From a virus, in the IMG/VR virus record IMGVR_UViG_3300029182_000005, positions 1 through 23,954 of that record: a DNA stretch of 23,954 nt; one strand, 5' to 3'. Position numbers and translations under genes: made by a program. This document shows, in pieces, positions 8,349 to 15,235 of the stretch; the stretch's first letter is position 1; every line of letters starts with the position of its first letter. Below the pieces are notes generated by a model. That model had not been told where the DNA came from. It saw only the letters and a program-made list of their open reading frames with translations, and ran no database searches.

Positions 8349-8369
8349 CCCTCCTAAAAAAGAGGAGGG
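8349..8369 (-). promoter_or_regulatory. Hairpin sequestering the connector-gene SD
   Basis: On the minus strand CCCTCCT, loop CTTTTTT and AGGAGGG form a perfect 7-bp stem. The 3' arm is the SD of the connector gene (ATG at 8343). The 5' arm begins one base after the TAA of the preceding gene, so a terminating ribosome would cover it and free the SD. No T-tract follows on the minus strand, so it is not a terminator in the direction of transcription. Confidence 0.6.
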
Positions 8370-8370
8370 C

Positions 8371-8586
8371 TTATTCGCCTTCCTCTTCAATTTCTTCTTG
8401 TTCCTCTTCTTCCGCTTGCTCATCTACATCCAGACGCTCAAACTCAAGCTCAATGTTGTATTTCTTTTTGACATTAGCCTTAATTTCATCAGCTCGCTTG
8501 ATTGTCATTTCGAACGGTACATCTTTCTCGAAAACTTTATCCTCTTTGATACCTTTAAACGTTGTTGGACATTTGAATTTAGCCAT
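8371..8586 (-). CDS. Small acidic head-region protein
   Basis: A 71-residue protein starting MAKFKCPTTFKGIKEDKVF and ending in a run of Glu with few other residues. The position between the major capsid and connector genes is commonly occupied by a small Rho-N-like or hypothetical protein in Gram-positive siphophages. The acidic tail is notable, but I do not recognise the family. The SD AGGAGG lies 8 nt from the ATG. Its stop codon lies directly against the hairpin that masks the SD of the next gene, so its translation probably controls the connector. Confidence 0.75.
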   Translation of the reverse strand: MAKFKCPTTFKGIKEDKVFEKDVPFEMTIKRADEIKANVKKKYNIELEFERLDVDEQAEEEEQEEIEEEGE

Positions 8587-8601
8587 TATTAATACCTCCT
8601 A

Positions 8602-9528
8602 TTATCCCGCCGGTGTCGGTGTTAGCGTTACCTTAGCAACGGCTTTTTTGTTGTCATCAAGAATGAACTCACCAGCTTTACCAGCACCTTGAAGCGCAAC
8701 GCCATCAAAGTCTTCTGATTCGATTGTGCGTGCTGTGTTGATACCGGTGAACGCTTTACCTACACCTTGAATATACGTGTATGCGACTTCACCAGATTGG
8801 AACATCGCATCCGGTGTCTCGTTGATAATAAAGTCTTTAAAGCGAATCACGCTATTTGTATCAATGTTAGCGCTTGAGTTCTTAGCTGTTGTCATAAGTG
8901 GATGATCAACAATAGCATTGTACAAGTCAGTGTTAACATTAGCTACCTTCACACCGACCGCTTGAATGTTGATGTAATATTTAGCTAAATCGTTGAATAG
9001 TTTTAACACTGCATCGTTTGAGTAATCAGCTAAAACTTTTGTTTCTCCGGCTGAAGAAGAAATAAACGCTGAATGTGATGCGTTGAATTTAGCGATTTTA
9101 GCTTGTGCTTGTAAATCTAATCGGTCAGCTACCGCCGCGTTAAAATCATTGTTTACTGTGTGACGGTCAATACCTTCATGGTAGCTCCATTCCCACGTAT
9201 ACGGAACTGGTGTATTTGTATAAACGATTTCCGTACGAGGACCAAAACGCGTACTATTCCCAGTACCTGTTCCGAAAGCAGTATTTGCGCCTTTGTCGTA
9301 CGTTCCGACCACGACAGGAATGTCTGATGTTTTGACGTGAAAAGCCGTTTCGTTGTGTTGCACGCCATCAAGCGCTTCGATTTGCCCACCAAAGAAATCG
9401 CGGAAAAAGGCTTGCTTTTGAAATACTGCTTGTAGTAGCTCTTTGAACTGTAATTCATAGTTACGTGCTGATTGATTGTTGTTTGCCGTTGAGAAAAACT
9501 GAATGTCTAACTTTAATAAATTGCTCAT
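8602..9528 (-). CDS. Major capsid protein
   Basis: A 308-residue protein in the canonical place after the scaffold. It begins MSNLLKLDIQFFST, then has ARNYELQFKELLQAVFQK and GGQIEALDGVQHNETAF. The RFGPRTEIVYTNTPVPYTWEW region and VNNDFNAAVADRLDLQAQAK helix are typical of an HK97-fold shell protein of Staphylococcus/Listeria-type siphophages. The segment AYTYIQGVGKAFTGINTART lies near the C-terminus. No Ig-like C-terminal extension is present. It forms the icosahedral shell around the scaffold. The N-terminal LLKLDIQFF motif is shared with the scaffold protein. Confidence 0.93.
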   Translation of the reverse strand: MSNLLKLDIQFFSTANNNQSARNYELQFKELLQAVFQKQAFFRDFFGGQIEALDGVQHNETAFHVKTSDIPVVVGTYDKGANTAFGTGTGNSTRFGPRTEIVYTNTPVPYTWEWSYHEGIDRHTVNNDFNAAVADRLDLQAQAKIAKFNASHSAFISSSAGETKVLADYSNDAVLKLFNDLAKYYINIQAVGVKVANVNTDLYNAIVDHPLMTTAKNSSANIDTNSVIRFKDFIINETPDAMFQSGEVAYTYIQGVGKAFTGINTARTIESEDFDGVALQGAGKAGEFILDDNKKAVAKVTLTPTPAG

Positions 9529-9543
9529 TATTTTTCCTTCTTT

Positions 9544-10197
9544 CTATTTGTATTTGGCTAGTTTAGCCGCAAAGGGATCGTTATCCCCCGTTTTACTTCC
9601 TGTAGGATTTCCACCTGCTACAATCGTCGGTTTCTTCTGTGTTTCTTCTTGTGCATTAGAGAAATGTGGATACTTCTCGACGACCTGCTTAATCGCATCG
9701 TCAATAGAGACGTCATCACTTACTTGTCTTTCAGCTAAAGCAACAACATCTTCAACAAATTCACTGTTCACGCCTTGTTTTAATGCGCTCAACTGCGCTT
9801 TTAATGTTTGATTTTCGCTACTAAGTGTATCTTTGTCTGTGGATAGAGTCTTTAGCTGATCTTGTTGCTTTTCAAGCTCTGTTTTTTGTTCGTCTTGCCA
9901 TTGTTGGAACTTTTTAAAGCCATCTTTCGCATTTTCAAAGTCATCAATACCAAGTTCTTTAAACAGCTTTTCTTGTGCTTTCTTAGCTTCTTTAGATGCA
10001 ATGTTGTTTACGTCTTCTTGCGTAAATGTCTTTGGCGCTCCTTTTCCAGTATTTTCGTCACCGTCTCCGTCTTGACTCTCTGCAGTCGGGTCTGTTGGAG
10101 GTGTGCCGTCATCAGAAAAGTGTTGCAAGTTCAAACGTAATAGTCCTTCAGCGTTTTTAAGCTGCTGATTAGCTTTAAATTCATCTGTGTTCATCAT
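9544..10197 (-). CDS. Capsid scaffolding protein (DUF4355-like)
   Basis: A 217-residue hydrophilic protein just upstream of the major capsid gene. The N-terminus carries LLRLNLQHFSDD (residues 19-30), followed by an acidic Gly/Asp-rich linker. The conserved TFTQEDVNNIASKEAKKAQ segment follows, then a long coiled coil (about residues 95-150), and a C-terminal tail ending DPFAAKLAKYK. This order is that of DUF4355-type scaffolds, which direct shell assembly and leave before packaging. No protease domain is visible. GGGAGG lies 8 nt from the first of two tandem ATG codons. Confidence 0.88.
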   Translation of the reverse strand: MMNTDEFKANQQLKNAEGLLRLNLQHFSDDGTPPTDPTAESQDGDGDENTGKGAPKTFTQEDVNNIASKEAKKAQEKLFKELGIDDFENAKDGFKKFQQWQDEQKTELEKQQDQLKTLSTDKDTLSSENQTLKAQLSALKQGVNSEFVEDVVALAERQVSDDVSIDDAIKQVVEKYPHFSNAQEETQKKPTIVAGGNPTGSKTGDNDPFAAKLAKYK

Positions 10198-10261
10198 TTT
10201 TATTTCCTCCCTAATGGGTATTTTCTTTCGTTTCTTTAACGTCTTGCCGAATAAAAGACAT

Positions 10262-10289
10262 AAAAAATAGTAGCTAACGTCTGCTACTA
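10262..10289 (-). terminator. Intrinsic terminator upstream of scaffold gene
   Basis: Minus strand TAGTAGC, 8-nt loop AGACGTTA, GCTACTA, then TTTTTT: a perfect 7-bp stem with a classical U-tract. It lies in the 161-nt gap between the minor head protein and scaffold genes and would partly end transcription before the capsid cluster. No obvious promoter is seen between it and the scaffold gene. Confidence 0.83.
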
Positions 10290-10358
10290 ACGAGATAGAT
10301 TAGATCACTACTCCTTTCTTCCGTATCGGATGTATACAGTAAGAATAGTAATCACCTC

Positions 10359-11531
10359 CTAAGAATTATTATAAGAAAAGTCTTTTAATATCGTTTCAAG
10401 TGGCGTATACACCTTTTCACGCTTATAGTTTCTTCTCAAATACTCTCCGTTTTCAGCTAAATGGTTTCTCATTGCTTTTTGTCGCTTAGATACCATAGAG
10501 CGCCAATAATCAGCGCTTTTGCTTCCTATTTTTTCAGTTACCATCAAATTCTTTTTATACTTAACGATCTCACGCTCAATCCTACGTTGCGTGTCTTGAG
10601 CTTTGGCAACTCTTGCGTTCAATTCTTGGTCGAATTCCGGCTGATTGTTAGTGCTAACACCTGGAATGAACGGTATATGATTATGTGCACAATTTACACC
10701 ACGATGACCGCCAGGAAGTCCGTAATCAGCATTCCAATAAGAATCGTAAATAGAAAGATACTCACTAAAAGAGGGTACCTCTGATGGATTTCTTAAATCA
10801 ACGACGTTACCTTGAATAACCGAACATGCTTTTCTTGCGCCGGCATGGCTAGTCACAACGACAGTATGCACACCATACTCAGCCATACGCTCTTTTCTGA
10901 CTGCGTCATACGTATTGCCTAACGTTGACTTTAAAACGGTTCTGACATACCTTTCTAGGCTCCACGTATGCCCGCCTTGGTCAATTAATGTCGATTTAAT
11001 ACCTTCTTGCGCTAATTTAATAACAGAACGCTCAACCGACTGCTCTAATGTATATAAACCAGTGTTGAAAGATGCGACCGTTCTGTTCAACACGTCTGTA
11101 TACGCTTTTTGAGCTGTTCCTACGCCGTAGTTGGTCGTGATGAGTGTTTGATTCACATAATTGTTTATCTCGCTCCACGATTGATTAAAATAGCCACGCA
11201 TGACGTTGTCTAGGTTGTTTGGTGCTGGTAACTTATCATAAGGCATCGCACGATCAATATCTTCAACAAGCGCAACTCCTGTTTGCTCAAACATTTTTCT
11301 TATTTCCGGTTCAGCCACATCTATTACATCAGCAAGTAACTTAGTAACTTCGCTATTAAACAATCGTAACTCCGATAACTTTTGCGCTTGCCACTGCGCA
11401 ATATCTTTGCTCCCGCCGTCTAAACGATCAATGATGATTCTAATGATGTCACCCTCAAGTGAATTGTATAATTCACTCATATTACTGGACCATAAATCGA
11501 GTTGATACGGAGTAATTTTAGGTTTGACCAA
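10359..11531 (-). CDS. Phage minor head protein (Phage_min_cap2/MuF-like)
   Basis: A 390-residue protein following the portal. Helical N-terminal half, then the Phage_min_cap2 signature: RTVLKSTLGNTYDAVRKERM, VTSHAGARKACSVIQGNV, and the His/Cys-containing GGHRGVNCAHNHIPFIPG (about residues 274-291). Such proteins are carried in a few copies in the head, bound to the portal, and are related to SPP1 gp7. The start is TTG with GGAG 8 nt upstream, right after the portal stop. I see no toxin domain fused at the C-terminus; the last 90 residues are a basic helix. Confidence 0.9.
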   Translation of the reverse strand: MVKPKITPYQLDLWSSNMSELYNSLEGDIIRIIIDRLDGGSKDIAQWQAQKLSELRLFNSEVTKLLADVIDVAEPEIRKMFEQTGVALVEDIDRAMPYDKLPAPNNLDNVMRGYFNQSWSEINNYVNQTLITTNYGVGTAQKAYTDVLNRTVASFNTGLYTLEQSVERSVIKLAQEGIKSTLIDQGGHTWSLERYVRTVLKSTLGNTYDAVRKERMAEYGVHTVVVTSHAGARKACSVIQGNVVDLRNPSEVPSFSEYLSIYDSYWNADYGLPGGHRGVNCAHNHIPFIPGVSTNNQPEFDQELNARVAKAQDTQRRIEREIVKYKKNLMVTEKIGSKSADYWRSMVSKRQKAMRNHLAENGEYLRRNYKREKVYTPLETILKDFSYNNS

Positions 11532-11536
11532 TTAAA

Positions 11537-13087
11537 TCACTCCTCTACACCAAATAATGCATTTGATGCCCTCTCACTTATTTGTGTAGGGTCTACAGCG
11601 CCGTTCTCTCTTTCAATCTCTTTTAACCACTGAGTAGCAACTTCTTCCGGTACTTTGAAGACACGTTTAATGATTTCTGCTGTTGGTATAAGACCGAATG
11701 ATTTGGCTTTACCGTAAAATGATAGCAGTGCGTCTTTATTTTGAAAAACACCATCGTCAAAATCGATGCCGATATCCTCAAATGATGGAATGTCACCATC
11801 ATACAGTTTGTAAGCTGTAGCTAATTCTAACGTGGAGATGATTAGGCCTTTGATGAATTGCTCGACTTCATACACATGTTCATTGCGTGTTCTATACGTT
11901 AAATCATTCTCGCTGACAATCTCAGTCGCTGTTTTCATGCTACGACCATCGAAACTAAATGTTCCAACAGATAGCTTTAATTCCATTTCTAGCGTTCTTA
12001 ACGATTGATTTATAGCTGATATATATTGTTCTGTTCTAATATCGCTTGTTGCATCTTGTATAGCTTTCTTATCATCACCCATACGCATTGATTTAAAGAC
12101 GTTAACATCCGGGTCAAATATTTGTTTAGGTGGCCTACCACTTTCGTCTGGCACTGTACTTAAAACAGCGTCATCAACAAACACCGTTCTTTGCCCCATT
12201 TTAATTTCCCACCAAAATTGATCGTATGTGTCGTTAATCTTTTTTAGTGTTGATACAGCGTTATCCGTTATCGCTAACCCGAGCGGCGAACGAGGACTGA
12301 GATTATTAAAACCAGACGGCTTAAGATAATTAAACTGTGGCCTTGTTAGATCAGACATGATTGACGTTTCTTCCAGCTCTTCGTATATGTCCAAGTCGTT
12401 TAAAGGTACGCGTTTACCTATCTCTTGCTCTTTGTCTGATTTATATAACTCATTCGTGATGATATAAGCGCTATTACCTTCTTCATCTTTGCCCCACTCG
12501 TGAAACTCTAGAAGTGTGTAATAGATTGGTTTTCCTTTTTCAATCTTTGTTGTTACAAACTGCATAACACCCTCGCTGATACCATTGCTATTAGAGCGCA
12601 AAGGAAAGAATGCATCAGCAAGCGCCCATGAAAACTCTATTTCGCCTGTTTCTGTATCAACATATGGTCTGACGCCTAACCCGCCTAAAGCAAATGTTGG
12701 CTCTAAGTAATCGGATAGATTCTTTTTAAACTTATTATGCTCAAATACATGCTTGATAAATTCATGCGCTGATTGAAACGGGTTGTTTTTATCTTCCCCG
12801 ATATTAATCTCGCATTGTTCGTTAAAAACTAAGCCGGATAGCACATCAGCACTCAATTTACGCAAGTTCAGCGTCATATAATCGCGTTTCTTAACGTGAC
12901 CAGCCGTGTTCACATATTCAATTTGAGGATAGTTGTTTTCATACTGCTTTAAATTACGCTGAATACGCTGTAATTCTTTCGGTTCGATATTGATTTTAGG
13001 GTGATCGTTTAATGTTTTTAGCGTTTGTCCTGTCAATGCATAGCCCCCTTTCTTGAAAAGTCGTTTAATCTTATCTATAACACCCAC
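11537..13087 (-). CDS. Portal protein (SPP1/A118 type)
   Basis: A 516-residue protein with the SPP1/A118 portal pattern: MGVIDKIKRLFKKGGYALTG, NYPQIEYVNTAGHVKKRDY, the TLNLRKLSADVLSGLVFNEQ segment, FALGGLGVRPYVD, and FDGRSMKTATEIVSENDLTY in the stem and crown region. It forms the dodecameric vertex through which DNA is packaged and released. The start is GTG with GGGGG 7 nt upstream; the nearby ATG would stop after four codons. It normally follows TerL directly, but here an HNH/AP2 unit intervenes. The protein itself looks intact. Confidence 0.94.
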   Translation of the reverse strand: MGVIDKIKRLFKKGGYALTGQTLKTLNDHPKINIEPKELQRIQRNLKQYENNYPQIEYVNTAGHVKKRDYMTLNLRKLSADVLSGLVFNEQCEINIGEDKNNPFQSAHEFIKHVFEHNKFKKNLSDYLEPTFALGGLGVRPYVDTETGEIEFSWALADAFFPLRSNSNGISEGVMQFVTTKIEKGKPIYYTLLEFHEWGKDEEGNSAYIITNELYKSDKEQEIGKRVPLNDLDIYEELEETSIMSDLTRPQFNYLKPSGFNNLSPRSPLGLAITDNAVSTLKKINDTYDQFWWEIKMGQRTVFVDDAVLSTVPDESGRPPKQIFDPDVNVFKSMRMGDDKKAIQDATSDIRTEQYISAINQSLRTLEMELKLSVGTFSFDGRSMKTATEIVSENDLTYRTRNEHVYEVEQFIKGLIISTLELATAYKLYDGDIPSFEDIGIDFDDGVFQNKDALLSFYGKAKSFGLIPTAEIIKRVFKVPEEVATQWLKEIERENGAVDPTQISERASNALFGVEE

Positions 13088-13112
13088 TGCATCACCCCCT
13101 TTTCGTCATAAG

Positions 13113-13136
13113 AAAAAGCCACCCTACAAGGATGAC
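13113..13136 (-). terminator. Intrinsic terminator of the HNH/AP2 unit
   Basis: Minus strand GTCATCC, loop TTGTA, GGGTGGC: a 7-bp stem with two G-U pairs, followed by TTTTT. It overlaps the stop codon that the HNH/AP2 frame would use if its 3' lesion were corrected (13124-13126), showing that it belongs to that gene rather than to the late operon. Confidence 0.72.
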
Positions 13137-13203
13137 TTTCCCCAATACTTTATTTCAGCCTGTTTTCTTTCTTCAATAGCTTCGTTTTTATTTTCAAACA
13201 ATC

Positions 13204-13785
13204 CTATATATATTTTTTCCTATTATGAGAAATGGATACTCTATATTTTTTTCTATCTTTATCCCACTGTACGCCCCTTATCCCAGTGGTATTATCTTTT
13301 CTTAATCTTTGGTTTCTAGCTTGTGTGGTCCTGTTTTCCCAAACGCAATTTCCTTTATTATAACCCTTGTTGTTATCTTTTCTTTCGAGAGTGTGTTTTT
13401 CACTTGGTTTTTTACCCATATCAACAATGAAGTTCGCAAATGTTTTCCATCTTTCACAAACTTTTATTCCTCGTGCACCGTAATATTCATAATCAACATT
13501 ATTAGTATTTTCACAACGTTGCATCATAGCCGCCCATATATGATATTCTGATGTTTTCGAACTTAAACCGTGTATTTTACTCGCTTTTGATGTTCTTTCT
13601 CTTTGTAAGCACCCGCAACTTTGGGTATATCCACTTTTCAACTTGGAAGCAACTACTATTGTTTCATTCCCACATTCACACAAGCACCTCCAAATAGCTT
13701 GCTTGTGTTTGTTCGACCCTTCTCTTTGAATAACGGTCAGTCTTCCACACTTCTTTCCCGTTAAATCCAGAGCAACTTTTTTCAT
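13204..13785 (-). pseudogene. HNH/AP2 homing-endonuclease-like gene, AP2 domain cut by a frame lesion
   Basis: The product starts MKKVALDLTGKKCGRLTV with GGGAGG 8 nt upstream; an upstream in-frame ATG at 13812 lacks a good SD. A zinc-ribbon-like part (CLCECGNE, SCGC) is followed by a degenerate HNH region (EYYGARGIKVCERW, HTLERKDNNKGYNKGNCVW). An AP2 DNA-binding domain (TTGIRGVQWDKDRKKYRV) stops after KKYI. Past the TAG, a frame displaced by two bases reads GLFENKNEAIEERKQAE and ends at 13124, exactly the expected end of an AP2 domain. One extra TA in the TATATATA run (13205-13212) explains the break; the restored protein would be 219 residues. Such free-standing genes spread by homing. It splits TerL from portal without damaging either. 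A truncated but active protein cannot be excluded. Confidence 0.8.
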
Positions 13786-13788
13786 ATT

Positions 13789-13807
13789 AACAACCTCCCA
13801 GATTGTT
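13789..13807 (-). promoter_or_regulatory. RBS hairpin of the HNH/AP2 gene
   Basis: On the minus strand AACAATC and GGTTGTT pair (7 bp, one G-U) around the loop TGGGA. The SD GGGAGG spans loop and stem, so part of it is masked. Similar RBS hairpins limit expression of phage homing endonucleases from readthrough transcripts; that comparison is from general knowledge, not homology. Confidence 0.45.
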
Positions 13808-13819
13808 CCCATTCAAATA

Positions 13820-13872
13820 TTACGGACAAGGAAGTGGGTGCTTCCCTTTCGCCCCGTCGGGCTAGTCCGTAA
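13820..13872 (-). ncRNA. Three-way-junction structured RNA leader of the HNH/AP2 gene
   Basis: An 8-bp perfect outer stem (TTACGGAC with GTCCGTAA; 13865-13872 with 13820-13827) encloses two hairpins. P2 is GCCC, loop GACG, GGGC (13851-13862). P3 is GGAAG, loop CACCCA, CTTCC (13830-13845), extendable by A-T pairs around a bulged G. Junction strands are TA, GAAAG and TT on the minus strand. The segment is more GC-rich than its surroundings and does not code in a sensible frame. The predicted start of the upstream extended -10 promoter falls at the first bases of the outer stem, so the RNA would begin with this fold. I do not recognise it as a named RNA family. Confidence 0.5.
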
Positions 13873-13876
13873 CTAC

Positions 13877-13885
13877 ATTATATCA
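13877..13885 (-). promoter_or_regulatory. Extended -10 promoter of the HNH/AP2 unit
   Basis: Minus strand TGATATAAT is a perfect extended -10 element (TGn plus TATAAT), overlapping the TerL stop codon. No TTGACA-like -35 is present at 17 bp (GGGATT there), as is usual for extended -10 promoters. Expected initiation is near 13870-13872, the start of the structured leader. Confidence 0.6.
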
Positions 13886-15235
13886 TATTTTCAGTCTGAA
13901 ATCCCTTGTGTTATCTACGCACAGATACTGAAACATATCCGTGGTATGATCTGATTCCTTAACCACACGAGGATTATCAGAATTGAGTGTTTTCTCATCC
14001 CATTGATATTTTTTATGTTCTTCGATAAAGATATCGTTACTATCAGAGTGTTTCATGTCGATTGGATATGGATTTTTAAGATAATAAAAACGCCCCTGCG
14101 CTAATAAGTCATGGACGTAATCAATCATATCAACTTTTTTCTTCTTGCTAACAGGTTTTAAATGCTGGCGATAATCTTTATAATACTGATTTCTAAGCGC
14201 GGCTTCTGCGCTGTCAATCGTTCTATTGATGATGCGTGCTCCTTGCCAATGCGGTTGTTTAGCTGTTCGAGTGATAAATGTATTAAGGTCTTTAGATAAG
14301 TCGCTAGGAGCTTTCTTTTCGACTCTACCCTCTGGACTATAGTAATAAGTATTTAATAAGATGACTTTACCTTTAGCTGTTAAACCAAAGAAGCCGTGTG
14401 TTGTAGCTGATACTGAGTGACCGCCATCTGTTGAATAATAAAGACCAATAATACGATCGTCTGTCGGTATCTCGTCTAACGGCTTGAATAAATTCATATT
14501 GTAGACGTTTGTACCAAGTCCAACCGATTCACCCAGATATAGATATCGATAATAGTCATAATCATTGCGCTTGACTCGGTTAATATCATCTAGCATCTGT
14601 TCGGTGATAAAACCTAACGTATCATCTTTATAACTTGATTCATGCACTAAGTAGCTATCTTCACCAACAAAACCATCCGCCCACTCATTTATCCAACTAT
14701 AAGGATTTCTAGGCGGGTTATAAGACCAAAAGAATTGCACGAACGGTGCTTTTTCGTGTTTCTGTCTCATAAACGTTACGTTCGTTTGATCAAACTCTTC
14801 CTTGTCGTTAAATTCCGCGGCTTCTTCGTACCATACCGCAATAATGTGATTTATGTCGTTTGATTTAAGTTTCTCAAACTGATCTAGGCCGTAAAAATAA
14901 AATGTTGAGCCAGTCCGTTTATGCGTTATCTTAAATGGTGCAACTGTTGCTTTAAACTGCGCTGACAGTCCAAACATATTAATGGCCCACTGTATTTTAT
15001 TAAAGACCGAGTCTCTAATAGTACTAGCCACTTTACGTATTACAACAACATTAGCTTTATCGCCATTTACAATATACAAAATCATCATAAACACTAGCTT
15101 TAAAGCAATAACTGATGATTTAAACGAGTTACGACCGCCTTTTAGTATGTTGTAAGGTTTTTTTGAGAGCCACACACTTTTAAAATGAGGATTGACATTC
15201 TTTTGTACATTAAAGACAACTTTGTTTTTAATCAT
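13883..15235 (-). CDS. terL: Terminase large subunit
   Basis: A 450-residue packaging motor. The ATPase part has a Walker A-like LKGGRNSFKSS (about residues 31-41) and Walker B IIAVWYEEAAEF (about 131-142). A nuclease domain begins around YYSTDGGHS, with INRTIDSAEAALRNQYY and a Lys-rich KKKKVDMIDYVHDLL further on. It cuts concatemers and pumps DNA through the portal. I chose ATG at 15235 (MIKNKVVFNVQ), which has GGAG 8 nt upstream and overlaps the TerS stop by 8 nt; an in-frame start at 15277 would overlap TerS by 50 nt and lacks support. The C-terminus looks complete despite the HNH/AP2 insertion right behind it. Confidence 0.94.
   Translation of the reverse strand: MIKNKVVFNVQKNVNPHFKSVWLSKKPYNILKGGRNSFKSSVIALKLVFMMILYIVNGDKANVVVIRKVASTIRDSVFNKIQWAINMFGLSAQFKATVAPFKITHKRTGSTFYFYGLDQFEKLKSNDINHIIAVWYEEAAEFNDKEEFDQTNVTFMRQKHEKAPFVQFFWSYNPPRNPYSWINEWADGFVGEDSYLVHESSYKDDTLGFITEQMLDDINRVKRNDYDYYRYLYLGESVGLGTNVYNMNLFKPLDEIPTDDRIIGLYYSTDGGHSVSATTHGFFGLTAKGKVILLNTYYYSPEGRVEKKAPSDLSKDLNTFITRTAKQPHWQGARIINRTIDSAEAALRNQYYKDYRQHLKPVSKKKKVDMIDYVHDLLAQGRFYYLKNPYPIDMKHSDSNDIFIEEHKKYQWDEKTLNSDNPRVVKESDHTTDMFQYLCVDNTRDFRLKI

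Noticed and set aside
9153-9458. Alternative-frame ORF within the major capsid gene
   Set aside because: Fully contained in the capsid gene, with no SD and an unconvincing composition.
13820-13872. Hammerhead ribozyme
   Set aside because: Three stems with GAAA between P2 and P3 look similar, but the essential CUGANGA strand between P1 and P2 is only two bases here.
13786-13882. Group I intron around the HNH/AP2 gene
   Set aside because: TerL and portal flank the unit as complete genes with their own stop and start; no exon is split and no intron core was recognised.
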